20,715 nucleotides of DNA. Source: JANLUX01 sp031366005 (GTDB lineage Bacteria > Bacteroidota > Bacteroidia > AKYH767-A > OLB10). Below the pieces are notes generated by a model. That model did no database searches and had not been told where the DNA came from. It saw nothing but the letters and a program-made list of their open reading frames with translations. Below are positions 6,257-14,248 of the stretch, piece after piece. Where the stretch lies: contig JANLZB010000021.1 of assembly GCA_031366005.1 (NCBI GenBank), positions 1 through 20,715 on the forward strand, written 5' to 3'. The translations under genes and the position numbers were made by a program. Position 1 is the first letter of the stretch. Every line of letters begins with the position of its first letter.

Positions 6257-7684
6257 GTGATACAACGTTTTAACCGGACAAAAATAGTTGCCACCATAGG
6301 TCCTGCAAGTGCTGATAAAGACATTATGGAAAAACTCATTCGTGCAGGTGTTGATGTGTGCAGAATCAACAGTTCACATGGTAATTATGAGCTGATGGAA
6401 AAAGCAATCCGTAATGTACGGGAACTGAATGAAGAGTTGCACACACATGTTGCCATCCTGTTTGATCTGCAGGGCCCCAAGCTTCGCATCGGTGATCTTG
6501 AAAAAGAATTTGAATTGAAAGAAGGCGATTCATTAACACTTACAACTGTTGAATGTATCGGCACACCAAAAAAAGTTTATATCAAGTATCCCCAATTTGT
6601 TAAAGATGTTTCTATTGGAGAAAGTGTTTTGATCAATGACGGTAATATTGAGTTGCGAATCAGCAGTAAAATTTCTGATGAGGAAGTAGAAACAGTTGTG
6701 TTGCACGGAGGCATGTTGTCATCACGTAAAGGAGTTAATCTTCCGCATACGCAAATTTCATTGCCGAGCCTTACAGAAAAAGATTTACAGGATCTTGATT
6801 TTGCTTTACATTTTGATGTGGAATGGATTGGGTTGAGCTTTGTGCGTAAAGCCGAAGATGTTATTGAATTAAAAAAAATAATCAGGGAAAAAGAAAGTTA
6901 TTCACGTGTGGTGGCAAAAATTGAAAAGCCGGAAGCAGTGGTGAATATTGATAAGATAATTGAAGTATCAGATGCAGTGATGGTGGCGCGTGGTGATTTA
7001 GGTGTGGAAATGCCAATGGAACAGGTTCCTGTTATCCAGAAAACAATCGTATTCAAATGCAATGCTGCAAGCAAGCCGGTGATTATTGCAACGCAGATGA
7101 TGGAGAGTATGATTACCAATTTTCGTCCCACACGCGCTGAAGCTAATGATGTGGGCAATGCTGTGTTTGATGGATCAGATGCATTGATGCTGAGTGCTGA
7201 AACTTCTGTAGGAAAATATCCTGTTCAGGCTGTGCATGCAATGCAAAAGATTATAACAGAAGTTGAATTGTTAGATGAAATTTATTTTCGTGAAAACCCT
7301 CCAAAAAAAGAAAGCCGGAATTATATCGCTGATTCCATTTGCTATACTGCATGCCGGCTCGCACATCAAACCCATGCGTCTGCAATTGTAGCTATGACAC
7401 ACAGTGGTGCAACAGGATTTAAAATTGCTGCGCACCGTCCTAAAGCCAGCATTTATATTTTTACTGATAACAAACCATTGCTTTGCACTTTAAACCTTGT
7501 ATGGGGAGTTCGCGGTTTTTATTATGATAAATACGAGAGCACGGATATTACTTTTACAGATATAAAAAATTGTTTACTCAGTGATGGTTTGCTGGCAAGT
7601 GGCGAAATGTTTATACATATCGCCAGCACTCCGTTACATGAAAAATCAACTTCAAACACAATCAAACTGGCTCAAATAGATTAA
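6257..7684 (+). CDS. pyk: Pyruvate kinase
   Basis: A 475-aa protein starting with GTG. It converts phosphoenolpyruvate and ADP to pyruvate and ATP, the last step of glycolysis. Visible signatures: TKIVATIGPAS near the N-terminus, CRINSSHG (Arg36, Asn38), FDLQGPKLRIGD, the central AKIEKPEA (Lys221, Glu223), ARGDLGVE (Asp247) and ATQMMESM (Thr279), then RAEANDVGNAVFDGSDALMLSAET. The C-terminal regulatory domain (about 350-475) is complete. It is followed after 5 bases by an M42 peptidase, so these form a transcription unit, probably with the IPExxxVDY gene. Confidence 0.97.
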   Translation: MIQRFNRTKIVATIGPASADKDIMEKLIRAGVDVCRINSSHGNYELMEKAIRNVRELNEELHTHVAILFDLQGPKLRIGDLEKEFELKEGDSLTLTTVECIGTPKKVYIKYPQFVKDVSIGESVLINDGNIELRISSKISDEEVETVVLHGGMLSSRKGVNLPHTQISLPSLTEKDLQDLDFALHFDVEWIGLSFVRKAEDVIELKKIIREKESYSRVVAKIEKPEAVVNIDKIIEVSDAVMVARGDLGVEMPMEQVPVIQKTIVFKCNAASKPVIIATQMMESMITNFRPTRAEANDVGNAVFDGSDALMLSAETSVGKYPVQAVHAMQKIITEVELLDEIYFRENPPKKESRNYIADSICYTACRLAHQTHASAIVAMTHSGATGFKIAAHRPKASIYIFTDNKPLLCTLNLVWGVRGFYYDKYESTDITFTDIKNCLLSDGLLASGEMFIHIASTPLHEKSTSNTIKLAQID

Positions 7685-7689
7685 TCATC

Positions 7690-8727
7690 ATGGAAATAAA
7701 ATTATTAAAAGAAATATGTGAAACAGCCGGGGCACCGGGCTACGAATCCCGCATTCGAGAGCTGGTGTTGCGTGAGGTTAAATCACTTGTTGATGAAGTA
7801 ACTGTTGATAAGATGGGCAATGTGATTACATTGGTTAAAGGTGCAGAGCGAAAAAAAATTATGGCATCAGCGCACATGGATGAGATTGGTTTTATTATCT
7901 CTCACATAGATGATAAAGGATTTTTACGGTTTCATACATTAGGTGGGTTTGATCCTAAAACACTTACTGCGCAAAGAGTAATTGTGCATGGAAAAAAAGA
8001 TATTGTTGGTGTGATGGGTTCAAAACCTGTACACCTTATGTCACCTGAAGAAAAAAACAAAGCACCGCAATTACATGATTATTTTATTGATGTGGGAATG
8101 AAGCGTGAAGAAATTATTGAATTAGTGAATATTGGAAACACCGTTACGCGACAGCGTGATTTAGTGGAGATGGGTGATTGCGTTAGCTGTAAATCCATTG
8201 ATAACCGTGTGTCTGTTTTTATTTTAATTGAAGTATTAAAAAAACTTAAAAATCCTCCTTATGATTTCTATGCTGTATTTTCTGTGCAGGAAGAAGTGGG
8301 TTTGCGTGGTGCTTCTGTGGCTTCTCATACAATAGATCCAGATTTTGGTTTTGGATTAGATACCACAATTGCTTTTGATACACCCGGAGCATTACCTCAT
8401 GAGGCCGTGACACGCTTGGGCGAAGGAGCAGGAATTAAAATAATGGATTCATCTACTATTTGTGATCATAGAATGATTGCTTACATGAAACAAACCGCTG
8501 ACCGTTATAAAATAAAATGGCAACCTGAAATATTACCAGCCGGAGGAACGGATACCGCAGGTATTCAAAGAAGCGGAAAAAATGGTTCCATATCAGGTGC
8601 TGTAAGTATTCCTACAAGGCATATTCACCAGTCAATTGAAATGGCAAATAAAAAAGATATCGAGTCCTGCATTGAACTACTTAAAAACTGCATCATGCAT
8701 TTAAATGAATATGACTGGGAGCATTAA
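7690..8727 (+). CDS. M42-family metallo-aminopeptidase
   Basis: A 345-aa cytosolic dinuclear metal aminopeptidase. Ligand and catalytic residues fit the M42 family: H62 and D64 in SAHMDEIGF, D171 in SIDNRVS, E201-E202 in QEEVGLRGA, D224 in FGLDTT, and a C-terminal His in TRHIHQS (311 or 313). Members form large tetrahedral assemblies and trim peptides from the N-terminus; some are annotated as glutamyl aminopeptidase or, wrongly, as endoglucanase. It begins 5 bases after pyk and is the last gene of that unit. Confidence 0.93.
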   Translation: MEIKLLKEICETAGAPGYESRIRELVLREVKSLVDEVTVDKMGNVITLVKGAERKKIMASAHMDEIGFIISHIDDKGFLRFHTLGGFDPKTLTAQRVIVHGKKDIVGVMGSKPVHLMSPEEKNKAPQLHDYFIDVGMKREEIIELVNIGNTVTRQRDLVEMGDCVSCKSIDNRVSVFILIEVLKKLKNPPYDFYAVFSVQEEVGLRGASVASHTIDPDFGFGLDTTIAFDTPGALPHEAVTRLGEGAGIKIMDSSTICDHRMIAYMKQTADRYKIKWQPEILPAGGTDTAGIQRSGKNGSISGAVSIPTRHIHQSIEMANKKDIESCIELLKNCIMHLNEYDWEH

Positions 8728-8804
8728 AGATTTAATATTTGTATTAAATTGATTTAACAAAAACCGTAACAATAAAATTTTCAAATTCTGTTTATAATTA
8801 TCTT

Positions 8805-8836
8805 GCTTTTCATTAAAATTTTAATTAATATCTTTA
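8805..8836 (+). promoter_or_regulatory. Possible promoter of the desaturase gene
   Basis: TATCTTTA (8829-8836) differs from TAnnTTTG only in the last base, and a TTG lies 23 bases upstream (ends at 8805). The match is weak but it is 20 bases from the start codon. Confidence 0.35.
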
Positions 8837-8856
8837 CTCCCGATTTAAAAAAATAA

Positions 8857-9963
8857 ATGGCTAAAGTAACTTTCAACAATAAAAACAGTGCGTTTTATGA
8901 CACTGTTAAACAACGTGTGGACGAATATTTCACAAAAAACAATATACAACAAACCGGTAATTTTTCATTGTATATAAAAGCGTTAACGCTTGTTCCGGTT
9001 GCCATTGGTATTTATTTGTTTTTATTAACAGGTAATTATTCTGCATTTGCAGGATTATTGCTTGCAGGTTTATTTGGTTTCGTATTGGCAAGCATCGGTT
9101 TCAATATTATGCATGATGCATGTCATGGAAGCTATTCATCCAAAAAGTGGATTAATTATATGATGGGGCTTTCGCTGAATTACCTTGGCGGAAACTCATT
9201 CATCTGGAAACAGAAACACAATGTAGTGCATCATACTTACACCAATGTGGATGGTATTGATGATGACATTGCCAAGATGCCTGTTATCCGTCAGTGTACT
9301 TCGCAGAAATGGGTGCCTGCACACAAGTATCAGCATATATATAGTGTGTTGGTGTATGGCTTGTCATCCTTCCTGTGGGTTTTCTTAATGGACTTTGTAA
9401 AATATTTCAGCAAGAAAATTTATCAAACACGTTTGAATAACTTTAACACACAGGAGCACATGATTTTCTGGCTATCCAAAGTAATGTATGTGCTGTTTTA
9501 TATTGCTATTCCTGTTTATTTCGTTGGGGTTTTACCATGGCTCTGCGGTTTTTTTGCAATGCATCTTGTTATGGGATTCACCCTTGCAATGGTTTTTCAA
9601 TTAGCGCATGTTGTGGAGGATACACACTTTGTGGATGCAACTGAAAATCCGCAGAAGCTAGAAGAAGAATGGGCGATTCACCAGGTTCGTACCACAGCAA
9701 ATTTTGCAACGCATAATAAAATAGTAAACTGGTTTGTAGGGGGATTAAATTTTCAGATTGAACATCATCTTTTTCCACGTATTAGCCATGTGCATTATCC
9801 TGCCATCAGTCGTTTGGTGGAAGAAACTTGTCGTGAGTTTGGAATACGTTACGTTAATTATCCCACAATGATGTCAGCGGTTTCCTCTCATTTCCGTTTT
9901 ATGAAATACCTTGGAAAGAGAACGGAGTCAGCATTTGGAAGTAAGACCGTTTTACCTGTTTAG
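8857..9963 (+). CDS. Acyl-CoA/acyl-lipid fatty acid desaturase (front-end, linoleoyl-CoA type)
   Basis: A 368-aa integral membrane di-iron desaturase. The three His boxes are intact: HDACH (86-90), HNVVHH (121-126) and QIEHH (300-304). Gln replacing the first His of box three is the mark of front-end (delta-5/6-like) desaturases, here without a fused cytochrome b5. Hydrophobic segments lie at about 40-85, 160-185 and 205-250. It should introduce a double bond near the carboxyl end of acyl chains, adjusting membrane fluidity; the true position of desaturation cannot be read from sequence. It is monocistronic. Confidence 0.92.
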   Translation: MAKVTFNNKNSAFYDTVKQRVDEYFTKNNIQQTGNFSLYIKALTLVPVAIGIYLFLLTGNYSAFAGLLLAGLFGFVLASIGFNIMHDACHGSYSSKKWINYMMGLSLNYLGGNSFIWKQKHNVVHHTYTNVDGIDDDIAKMPVIRQCTSQKWVPAHKYQHIYSVLVYGLSSFLWVFLMDFVKYFSKKIYQTRLNNFNTQEHMIFWLSKVMYVLFYIAIPVYFVGVLPWLCGFFAMHLVMGFTLAMVFQLAHVVEDTHFVDATENPQKLEEEWAIHQVRTTANFATHNKIVNWFVGGLNFQIEHHLFPRISHVHYPAISRLVEETCREFGIRYVNYPTMMSAVSSHFRFMKYLGKRTESAFGSKTVLPV

Positions 9964-10035
9964 TAACGATCATTTAATCTTAACTGCGATTTCTGATTTG
10001 TAATACTGGTTACTGATTTGCTAATTGGTACGCAG

Positions 10036-10416
10036 TTATTCCTCCGGTAATTTCACATCATCCTGCACAATAAAAGCAGTGTTGTAATCAGTCTGAATTT
10101 CCTTTAAGAATTTCACTGCTTCCAGCCGGGTTTTAAAATCACCCACGCGCAATTTAAAATTAGGTTGATGATACAGCACATAAGCACCTGTCTTTGGATA
10201 CTCATGCAGAAATTCTGTTCTCATCTCATTGGCATGGTTACGATCGTTACCAAAATAAAGCTGAACGCGATACCCTGGCATTGACTGATGAACAGCATTC
10301 AACTTTTTATGTTTTTCTACTAACCGGTTTGCAATACTATCCTGCGGTGCAATAGAAGTTTGTGCAAAAATTATTTCAGTTAGAAAACATAATGAAAGAA
10401 ACAAAAGTCTGGCCAT
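10036..10416 (-). CDS. Exported SPOR-domain protein
   Basis: A 126-aa protein with a signal peptide (about residues 1-18, ending IIFAQ), a short linker, and a SPOR domain at about 48-122 (GYRVQLYFGNDRNHA through FKLRVGDFKTRLEA to AFIVQDDVKLPE). SPOR domains bind denuded peptidoglycan glycans and locate proteins to division sites. There is no other domain, so it may be a periplasmic septal-wall binding protein. It is a single gene divergent from the 88-aa gene. Confidence 0.85.
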   Translation of the reverse strand: MARLLFLSLCFLTEIIFAQTSIAPQDSIANRLVEKHKKLNAVHQSMPGYRVQLYFGNDRNHANEMRTEFLHEYPKTGAYVLYHQPNFKLRVGDFKTRLEAVKFLKEIQTDYNTAFIVQDDVKLPEE

Positions 10417-10435
10417 ACAACGATTTATAAAGATT

Positions 10436-10443
10436 CAAAATTA
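10436..10443 (-). promoter_or_regulatory. Probable -7 element of the SPOR gene
   Basis: Read on the minus strand it is TAATTTTG, a match to TAnnTTTG, about 20 bases before the start codon. The -33 region is not clear. Confidence 0.4.
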
Positions 10444-10462
10444 ATAAGTTCAGCTATTAAAA

Positions 10463-10493
10463 TTGAGTGGTTTGTTTGAACCTGTTAAATTTG
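10463..10493 (+). promoter_or_regulatory. Probable promoter of the 88-aa gene
   Basis: TTG (10463-10465), a 20-base spacer and TAAATTTG (10486-10493) fit the Bacteroidota consensus, 16 bases before the ATG at 10510. Confidence 0.5.
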
Positions 10494-10509
10494 TTGTAAT
10501 GATTTAAAT

Positions 10510-10776
10510 ATGAAAGAAGAAAATTTAAAATTGCTTTACGCAAAAGGAAAAGAAGATGCTCCTAACGCGAATTATAATCCACCTCACGGACTTGCTGATG
10601 AATTAATGACCTGGAGTAACAAAGCTACCAGCCATCATGTAGAAGAAAACATGGCATATAACCGAGGATATTATTATGCCTTAGGGGAATTTCATTCAAA
10701 GAAAAATAAATATTCACCTCCTGAAAAACATATTCATAAATTGGAATATGATAAAGGATTTTATCAGACGGAATAA
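10510..10776 (+). CDS. Hypothetical 88-aa protein (intact copy)
   Basis: Unrecognised. The 88-aa product is soluble and rich in Tyr, His, Lys and Asn, with no signal peptide; residues 48-60 (NMAYNRGYYYALG) and 77-86 (LEYDKGFYQT) share an aromatic-Gly pattern. It has its own promoter match. Its 3' end (10702-10776) lies inside a 254-bp sequence repeated at 13039-13292, where a 5'-truncated relic of this gene remains. Before the rearrangement it probably converged directly on the NadR-like kinase gene, with stop codons 3 bases apart. Confidence 0.65.
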   Translation: MKEENLKLLYAKGKEDAPNANYNPPHGLADELMTWSNKATSHHVEENMAYNRGYYYALGEFHSKKNKYSPPEKHIHKLEYDKGFYQTE

Positions 10777-10955
10777 AAATTAAAGCGAATTAATAAAGGT
10801 AAATGCACGCTGCATCCTGTCGTTTTCTTTTCCTGTAATAACCTCATAATTCACTTTCATCTTTATTAATTCCTGATGATAGATGTTAAACAACTCCTGA
10901 CTTTCATCAGGATGTTCGCGTTGCGGATCGTCCTGCCACGGTAAATCAATATTGC
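10702..10955. repeat. 254-bp direct repeat, left copy
   Basis: It aligns without gaps to 13039-13292 (fixed offset 2337), with 11 mismatches by eye, about 96% identity. It contains the 3' end of the 88-aa gene and the 3' part of a NadR-like kinase. Weaker coding-level similarity to the right copy continues to about 10965. Confidence 0.95.
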
Positions 10956-10965
10956 TCTATAGATA
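10780..10965 (-). pseudogene. 5'-truncated relic of the NadR-like kinase
   Basis: Read on the minus strand it encodes the last ~55 residues of the intact kinase at 13117-13629 (NIDLPWQDDPQRE..., ending FINSL and a TAA stop at the equivalent place), with five visible substitutions (Tyr-His, Gly-Asp, Arg-Ser, Ile-Val, Asp-Asn). An in-frame TAG at 10957-10959 and loss of the Walker A half make it non-functional. The substitutions are partly conservative, so it may have diverged under selection before truncation. Confidence 0.85.
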
Positions 10966-11364
10966 AAGACCGGCTTTTACTCCACCACAACCCTACTTTG
11001 TAATTACATTTTAATAGTTTGCGGAAAATTATATTTTAAATAATAGCCCTTTTACCCATTTTAATAGTTCACCTTTACTGAATATTGAAATTATCTGATT
11101 TTAAAGTGTAGTACTTTGTGCTGCGATACAGAAATTTTAAAGACAATATACTTATTGTAACACGAAAATTATTTTTACCGCAATCACTCTCCTTGTGTTT
11201 TTATTATCAGTTTATTTCCACAGTAAATTGATTTATCATTTGGAATAATTTCTTTAAATTTTATTATTCCCTATTAACCGCCTCGTCAAAAAGGTCAGGT
11301 AGATTTTTATTGCTCTTACACAAATAAAAATAACTCTATATTAATAACAATAAAAAAAATAAAA
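10966..11364. other. AT-rich spacer upstream of the RCC1 gene
   Basis: About 400 bases without a convincing ORF, RNA gene or consensus promoter. It holds one 13-base direct repeat, CATTTTAATAGTT, at 11007-11019 and 11057-11069. The promoter of the RCC1 gene must lie here but is not recognisable. Confidence 0.6.
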
Positions 11365-12759
11365 ATGAAAAAAAAATTACTTAATTCAATTTTAATAGCA
11401 ACGCTCGCCATATTTGGCTTGAGCAATAAAGTTAACGCACAAACCATTTCTTGCGGATACAATTATTCACTTGTTGTTTGCAATAGTAATACCGCTATGT
11501 CAATGGGAAGTAACTCTGATGGTCAACTTGGAGATAACAGTGGTAGTGCTTACAGCAATGTTCCTGTGCAAGTGTCAGGGCTTCCAGGTGTCATTGCAAT
11601 TGCAGGTGGTGATGCACATTCAGTTGCCCTTAAAAGCAACAATACAGTTTGGACATGGGGAGCCGGTTACAATGGCGAATTGGGAAATGGAACTAACTCT
11701 GTTAGCTTAGTTCCATTGCAGGTTATTTCGCTCTCAGCTATTACTGCAGTGGCAGCAGGAGGATATTTTTGTCTTGCTTTGCAAAGTAATGGCACAATTA
11801 AAGGATGGGGACATAATGGCTTTGGAGAAATTGGCGATGGCACCACTACCGACAGTAATGTCCCAGTGCAGAGTGGTACACTAACGGGTATCACTGAAAT
11901 TGCCGCAGGATACCAGCATGCGCTTGCTCTTAAAAATAATGGTACTGTGCAGGCTTGGGGAGCCAACGCATCTGGTGAACTTGGCTTAGGTACTAATTCT
12001 ACTGTAATTAATCCTACACAAATAAGTACACTCACAGGCATCACAGGCATTGCAGCAGGCGCCACTCATTCTCTTTTTCTTAAAAATAACGGAACGGTGT
12101 GGGCTTGCGGATTCAACACGGATGGCGAACTGGGAGATGGAACCAACACCGATGCTAATGTTCCGGTGCAAGTAATAGGGCTTTCAGGCATGACTGCTGT
12201 TGCAGCCGGTAGAACTGTTTCTATCGCACTAAAGAATGATGGAACTGTATGGGCTTGGGGAAAAAATCTGGATGGCGAACTTGGAGATGGAACCAATATC
12301 AACAGCAATGTTCCGGTGCAGGTAAGTTCTTTAACGGGTATTACTGCTATTGCATCATCAGAATCTTTTTCACTTGCTTTAAGAAATGACGGTGTGGTGT
12401 GGGTTTGGGGAAAAAATAACTATGGTCAATTCGGAAATGGAACGTTTACTAATAGCAATGTTCCCCTGCAACCAAGCGGACTATGCCCTGTGTTGTTAGC
12501 AGTAAATGAGATTACTGAACATTCAAACGTTTCAGTTTTTCCTAACCCTGCCAATGGAGTATTCAGTGTTTTGGTAAATTCTCCTGCAAACGATGCAAGA
12601 TTAGAAATCTACAATAGCATGGGTGCTTTGGTGTATCAACAAAATAAAGTAAGCATACATAACAACATTAATTTAAGCAATCAGGCAAATGGTCTATATC
12701 TTATAAAAGTATTGAGTGGCGATAAAAATGTAGGCTGCCAAAAACTCATTAAAGAATAA
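11365..12759 (+). CDS. Secreted RCC1-repeat beta-propeller with T9SS sorting domain
   Basis: A 464-aa protein with a signal peptide (about 1-26, ending KVNAQ), then seven RCC1-type repeats of roughly 50 residues, each with a G-[QE]-[LIF]-G turn (GQLGD, GELGN, GEIGD, GELGL, GELGD, GELGD, GQFGN) and an ALKNNGTVWAWG-like strand. Seven repeats would close one seven-bladed propeller. Residues 389-464 (VSVFPNPANG... to KLIKE) form a type A T9SS sorting domain, so it should be exported through the outer membrane and released or attached at the surface. Neighbouring blades are also similar at DNA level: blades five and six repeat at an offset of 150 bases (12121 and 12271). Ligand unknown. It is flanked by 254-bp direct repeats. 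Confidence 0.92.
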   Translation: MKKKLLNSILIATLAIFGLSNKVNAQTISCGYNYSLVVCNSNTAMSMGSNSDGQLGDNSGSAYSNVPVQVSGLPGVIAIAGGDAHSVALKSNNTVWTWGAGYNGELGNGTNSVSLVPLQVISLSAITAVAAGGYFCLALQSNGTIKGWGHNGFGEIGDGTTTDSNVPVQSGTLTGITEIAAGYQHALALKNNGTVQAWGANASGELGLGTNSTVINPTQISTLTGITGIAAGATHSLFLKNNGTVWACGFNTDGELGDGTNTDANVPVQVIGLSGMTAVAAGRTVSIALKNDGTVWAWGKNLDGELGDGTNINSNVPVQVSSLTGITAIASSESFSLALRNDGVVWVWGKNNYGQFGNGTFTNSNVPLQPSGLCPVLLAVNEITEHSNVSVFPNPANGVFSVLVNSPANDARLEIYNSMGALVYQQNKVSIHNNINLSNQANGLYLIKVLSGDKNVGCQKLIKE

Positions 12760-12821
12760 ACGTAAAGTAAAAAAAATATTCTATTTAATTAAAAAGCAAA
12801 ATCACTAAAAACATTTTTTTT

Positions 12822-13035
12822 GTGTGGTTGGTATTTTTTCTTCACTACCAACCACCAACACCCTATTTATAAATCCACATGCATCGAACCTGTCCCGAAG
12901 ATTTTTATTATTCAAGTGCCAGTTATTATTTATTAACTCAACCTCCAATGGAATTTTCATCACACACTATAAGTAATATATTTAACTCCAAAAAATTTAC
13001 GGTGGCTGGTATGGAAAAAAAAATACCAACCACAC
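12822..13035. mobile_element. MITE-like element with 35-bp foldback inverted ends
   Basis: The ends at 12822-12856 and 13001-13035 are inverted copies matching at 31 of 35 positions; the outer 18 (GTGTGGTTGGTATTTTTT) are perfect. Each end is itself a hairpin: GTGGTTGGTA/TACCAACCAC with a 12-base loop on the left, and a similar one with one mismatch on the right. There is no transposase inside, only about 144 bases of AT-rich DNA. No target duplication is evident. The left hairpin could also end RCC1 transcription. Together with flanking AT-rich bases it fills the 12760-13038 gap. Confidence 0.6.
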
Positions 13036-13038
13036 CAT

Positions 13039-13113
13039 AAAAATAAATATTCACCTCCTGAAAAACATATTCATAAATTGGAATATGATATAGGATTTTA
13101 TCAGACGGAATAA
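13039..13113 (+). pseudogene. 5'-truncated relic of the 88-aa gene
   Basis: The last ~24 codons of the 10510-10776 gene (KNKYSPPEKHIHKLEYDIGF... then QTE and TAA) are preserved with one substitution (Lys to Ile), but the 5' part is missing and replaced by the inverted-repeat element. No start is available, so it is a dead fragment created by the rearrangement. Confidence 0.85.
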
Positions 13114-13292
13114 AAATTAAAGCGAATCAATAAAGGTAAATGCCCGCTGCATCCGGTCGTTTTCTTTCCCTGTAATAATCTCATAATTCACTTTCATCTT
13201 TATTAATTCCTGATGATAGATGTTAAACAACTCCTGTCTTTCACCAGGATACTCGCGTTGCGGATCGTCCTGCCATGGTAAATCAATATTGC
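13039..13292. repeat. 254-bp direct repeat, right copy
   Basis: The partner of 10702-10955, ungapped with 11 mismatches. It joins the relic of the 88-aa gene to the 3' third of the intact NadR-like kinase. The left boundary falls 4 bases beyond the MITE-like element. Confidence 0.95.
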
Positions 13293-13629
13293 ACAAGAGA
13301 TATAAATCGTATTTGCGTTTGGATAACTCTTCTAAAATCCAGTTATTGCAATTGCCATATTTAAACTCACTCCATATTTTTATCACAAGCAAATCGGTAT
13401 CACAAATCAAAATCCTGTTTGCCTTTTTCATTAATGTATCTTCCTCAGCACACTGAAGTTTCGCTATCGCCAATAGGTCATCCTGATTGTATGGTCTGTT
13501 TAATGCATCAATATAAAAACGGGCTATTTCCGGAACGTAAACAGTTTGATAATGTTCTGCCAGCTGTTTTGCAAGCGTTGATTTACCTGTTGACTCAGGT
13601 CCTGTTATTGCAATCCGTTTGAGGTTCAA
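13117..13629 (-). CDS. NadR-like nicotinamide riboside kinase (AAA P-loop ATPase)
   Basis: A 170-aa P-loop kinase resembling the C-terminal ribosylnicotinamide kinase domain of NadR, without the repressor or adenylyltransferase domains. Walker A is GPESTGKST at 10-18; VPEIAR (32-37) and ICDTDL are family motifs; NIDLPWQDDPQREYPGE is the lid region. It likely phosphorylates nicotinamide riboside to NMN in the cytosol. The start is a TTG at 13629: a TAA lies two codons upstream and Walker A begins only ten residues in. That TTG lies inside a heptad repeat. pnuC precedes it by 37 bases, which supports the NAD-salvage role. Confidence 0.88.
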   Translation of the reverse strand: MNLKRIAITGPESTGKSTLAKQLAEHYQTVYVPEIARFYIDALNRPYNQDDLLAIAKLQCAEEDTLMKKANRILICDTDLLVIKIWSEFKYGNCNNWILEELSKRKYDLYLLCNIDLPWQDDPQREYPGERQELFNIYHQELIKMKVNYEIITGKENDRMQRAFTFIDSL

Positions 13630-13653
13630 AGTTTAAAGTTCAAAGCTCAAAGT
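13626..13653 (-). repeat. Four heptanucleotide repeats overlapping the kinase start
   Basis: On the plus strand the units are TCAAAGT, TTAAAGT, TCAAAGC, TCAAAGT. The kinase TTG start codon (13629-13627) lies within the first listed unit, so the tract fills most of the pnuC-kinase gap. Confidence 0.8.
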
Positions 13654-13666
13654 TAAGAGAGTGCAA

Positions 13667-14236
13667 TTAACTTTGAAATTGTAACCTCAGACTTTTCCTC
13701 CATCTTAAATAACCACTGATGGCTAACAAAAGATAAACGGAAAACAACACGCTGTACAAACACAAATCTTTGTAAATATATATTACTATGTACATTATGT
13801 TTACCACAATCCATATTAGCCAATTCTCAATTTTCTTTTTAGCAACCATCCATTGGGCTACAAAACTTAATGATGTTGCAGCAGAATCCAACCATGGAAA
13901 AGTGGCATCGGTGTAAGTGGAAAGTAGCATTCCCAATACAACAGTACAAAGTATAAATGCAATTGCGCACATAAGCAATAACTGTGGATTGCTTACACTG
14001 ATTTTTAATTTCTTTTGATAATCATTTCCTTTAATCCACATGAACCAACCGTACCCAAGCAGAATGATATATACAAATTGCTGAAGTGCATCAGCATAAA
14101 GTTTTTGTTCAAAGAAAAGAAACAAGGATAAAATAACATTTGATAAACCAACAGGAAAACACCATACGTTTTCACGCAAGGTTAGCCATACTCCTATTAC
14201 TCCAAACACGAAACCTGCAATTTCAATCCAGTTCAT
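13667..14236 (-). CDS. pnuC: PnuC-type nicotinamide riboside transporter
   Basis: A 189-aa, very hydrophobic protein with about seven membrane helices. The segment ENVWCFPVGLSNVILSLFLF at about 23-42, then LYADALQQFVYIILLGYGWFMW, is typical of PnuC, as is the C-terminal ENWLIWIVVNIMYIVIYIYK. PnuC carriers facilitate uptake of nicotinamide riboside, trapped inside by the kinase encoded next. It starts 12 bases after the HsdR-N gene stop, so the three minus-strand genes probably form one operon. Related carriers take thiamine (PnuT), but the kinase neighbour argues for nicotinamide riboside. Confidence 0.92.
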   Translation of the reverse strand: MNWIEIAGFVFGVIGVWLTLRENVWCFPVGLSNVILSLFLFFEQKLYADALQQFVYIILLGYGWFMWIKGNDYQKKLKISVSNPQLLLMCAIAFILCTVVLGMLLSTYTDATFPWLDSAATSLSFVAQWMVAKKKIENWLIWIVVNIMYIVIYIYKDLCLYSVLFSVYLLLAISGYLRWRKSLRLQFQS

Positions 14237-14248
14237 TGAAAAAAGAAT

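Noticed and set aside
11667..12308. Several long minus-strand open frames across the RCC1 gene
   Set aside because: They are antisense to the repeated RCC1 codons and carry Pro/Ser-rich low-complexity translations; shadows of the real gene.
12879..13040. A 53-codon ORF inside the MITE-like element (MHRTCPEDFYYSS...)
   Set aside because: It crosses the right inverted end, its last residues are encoded by the terminal repeat, and it has no recognisable motif; probably chance.
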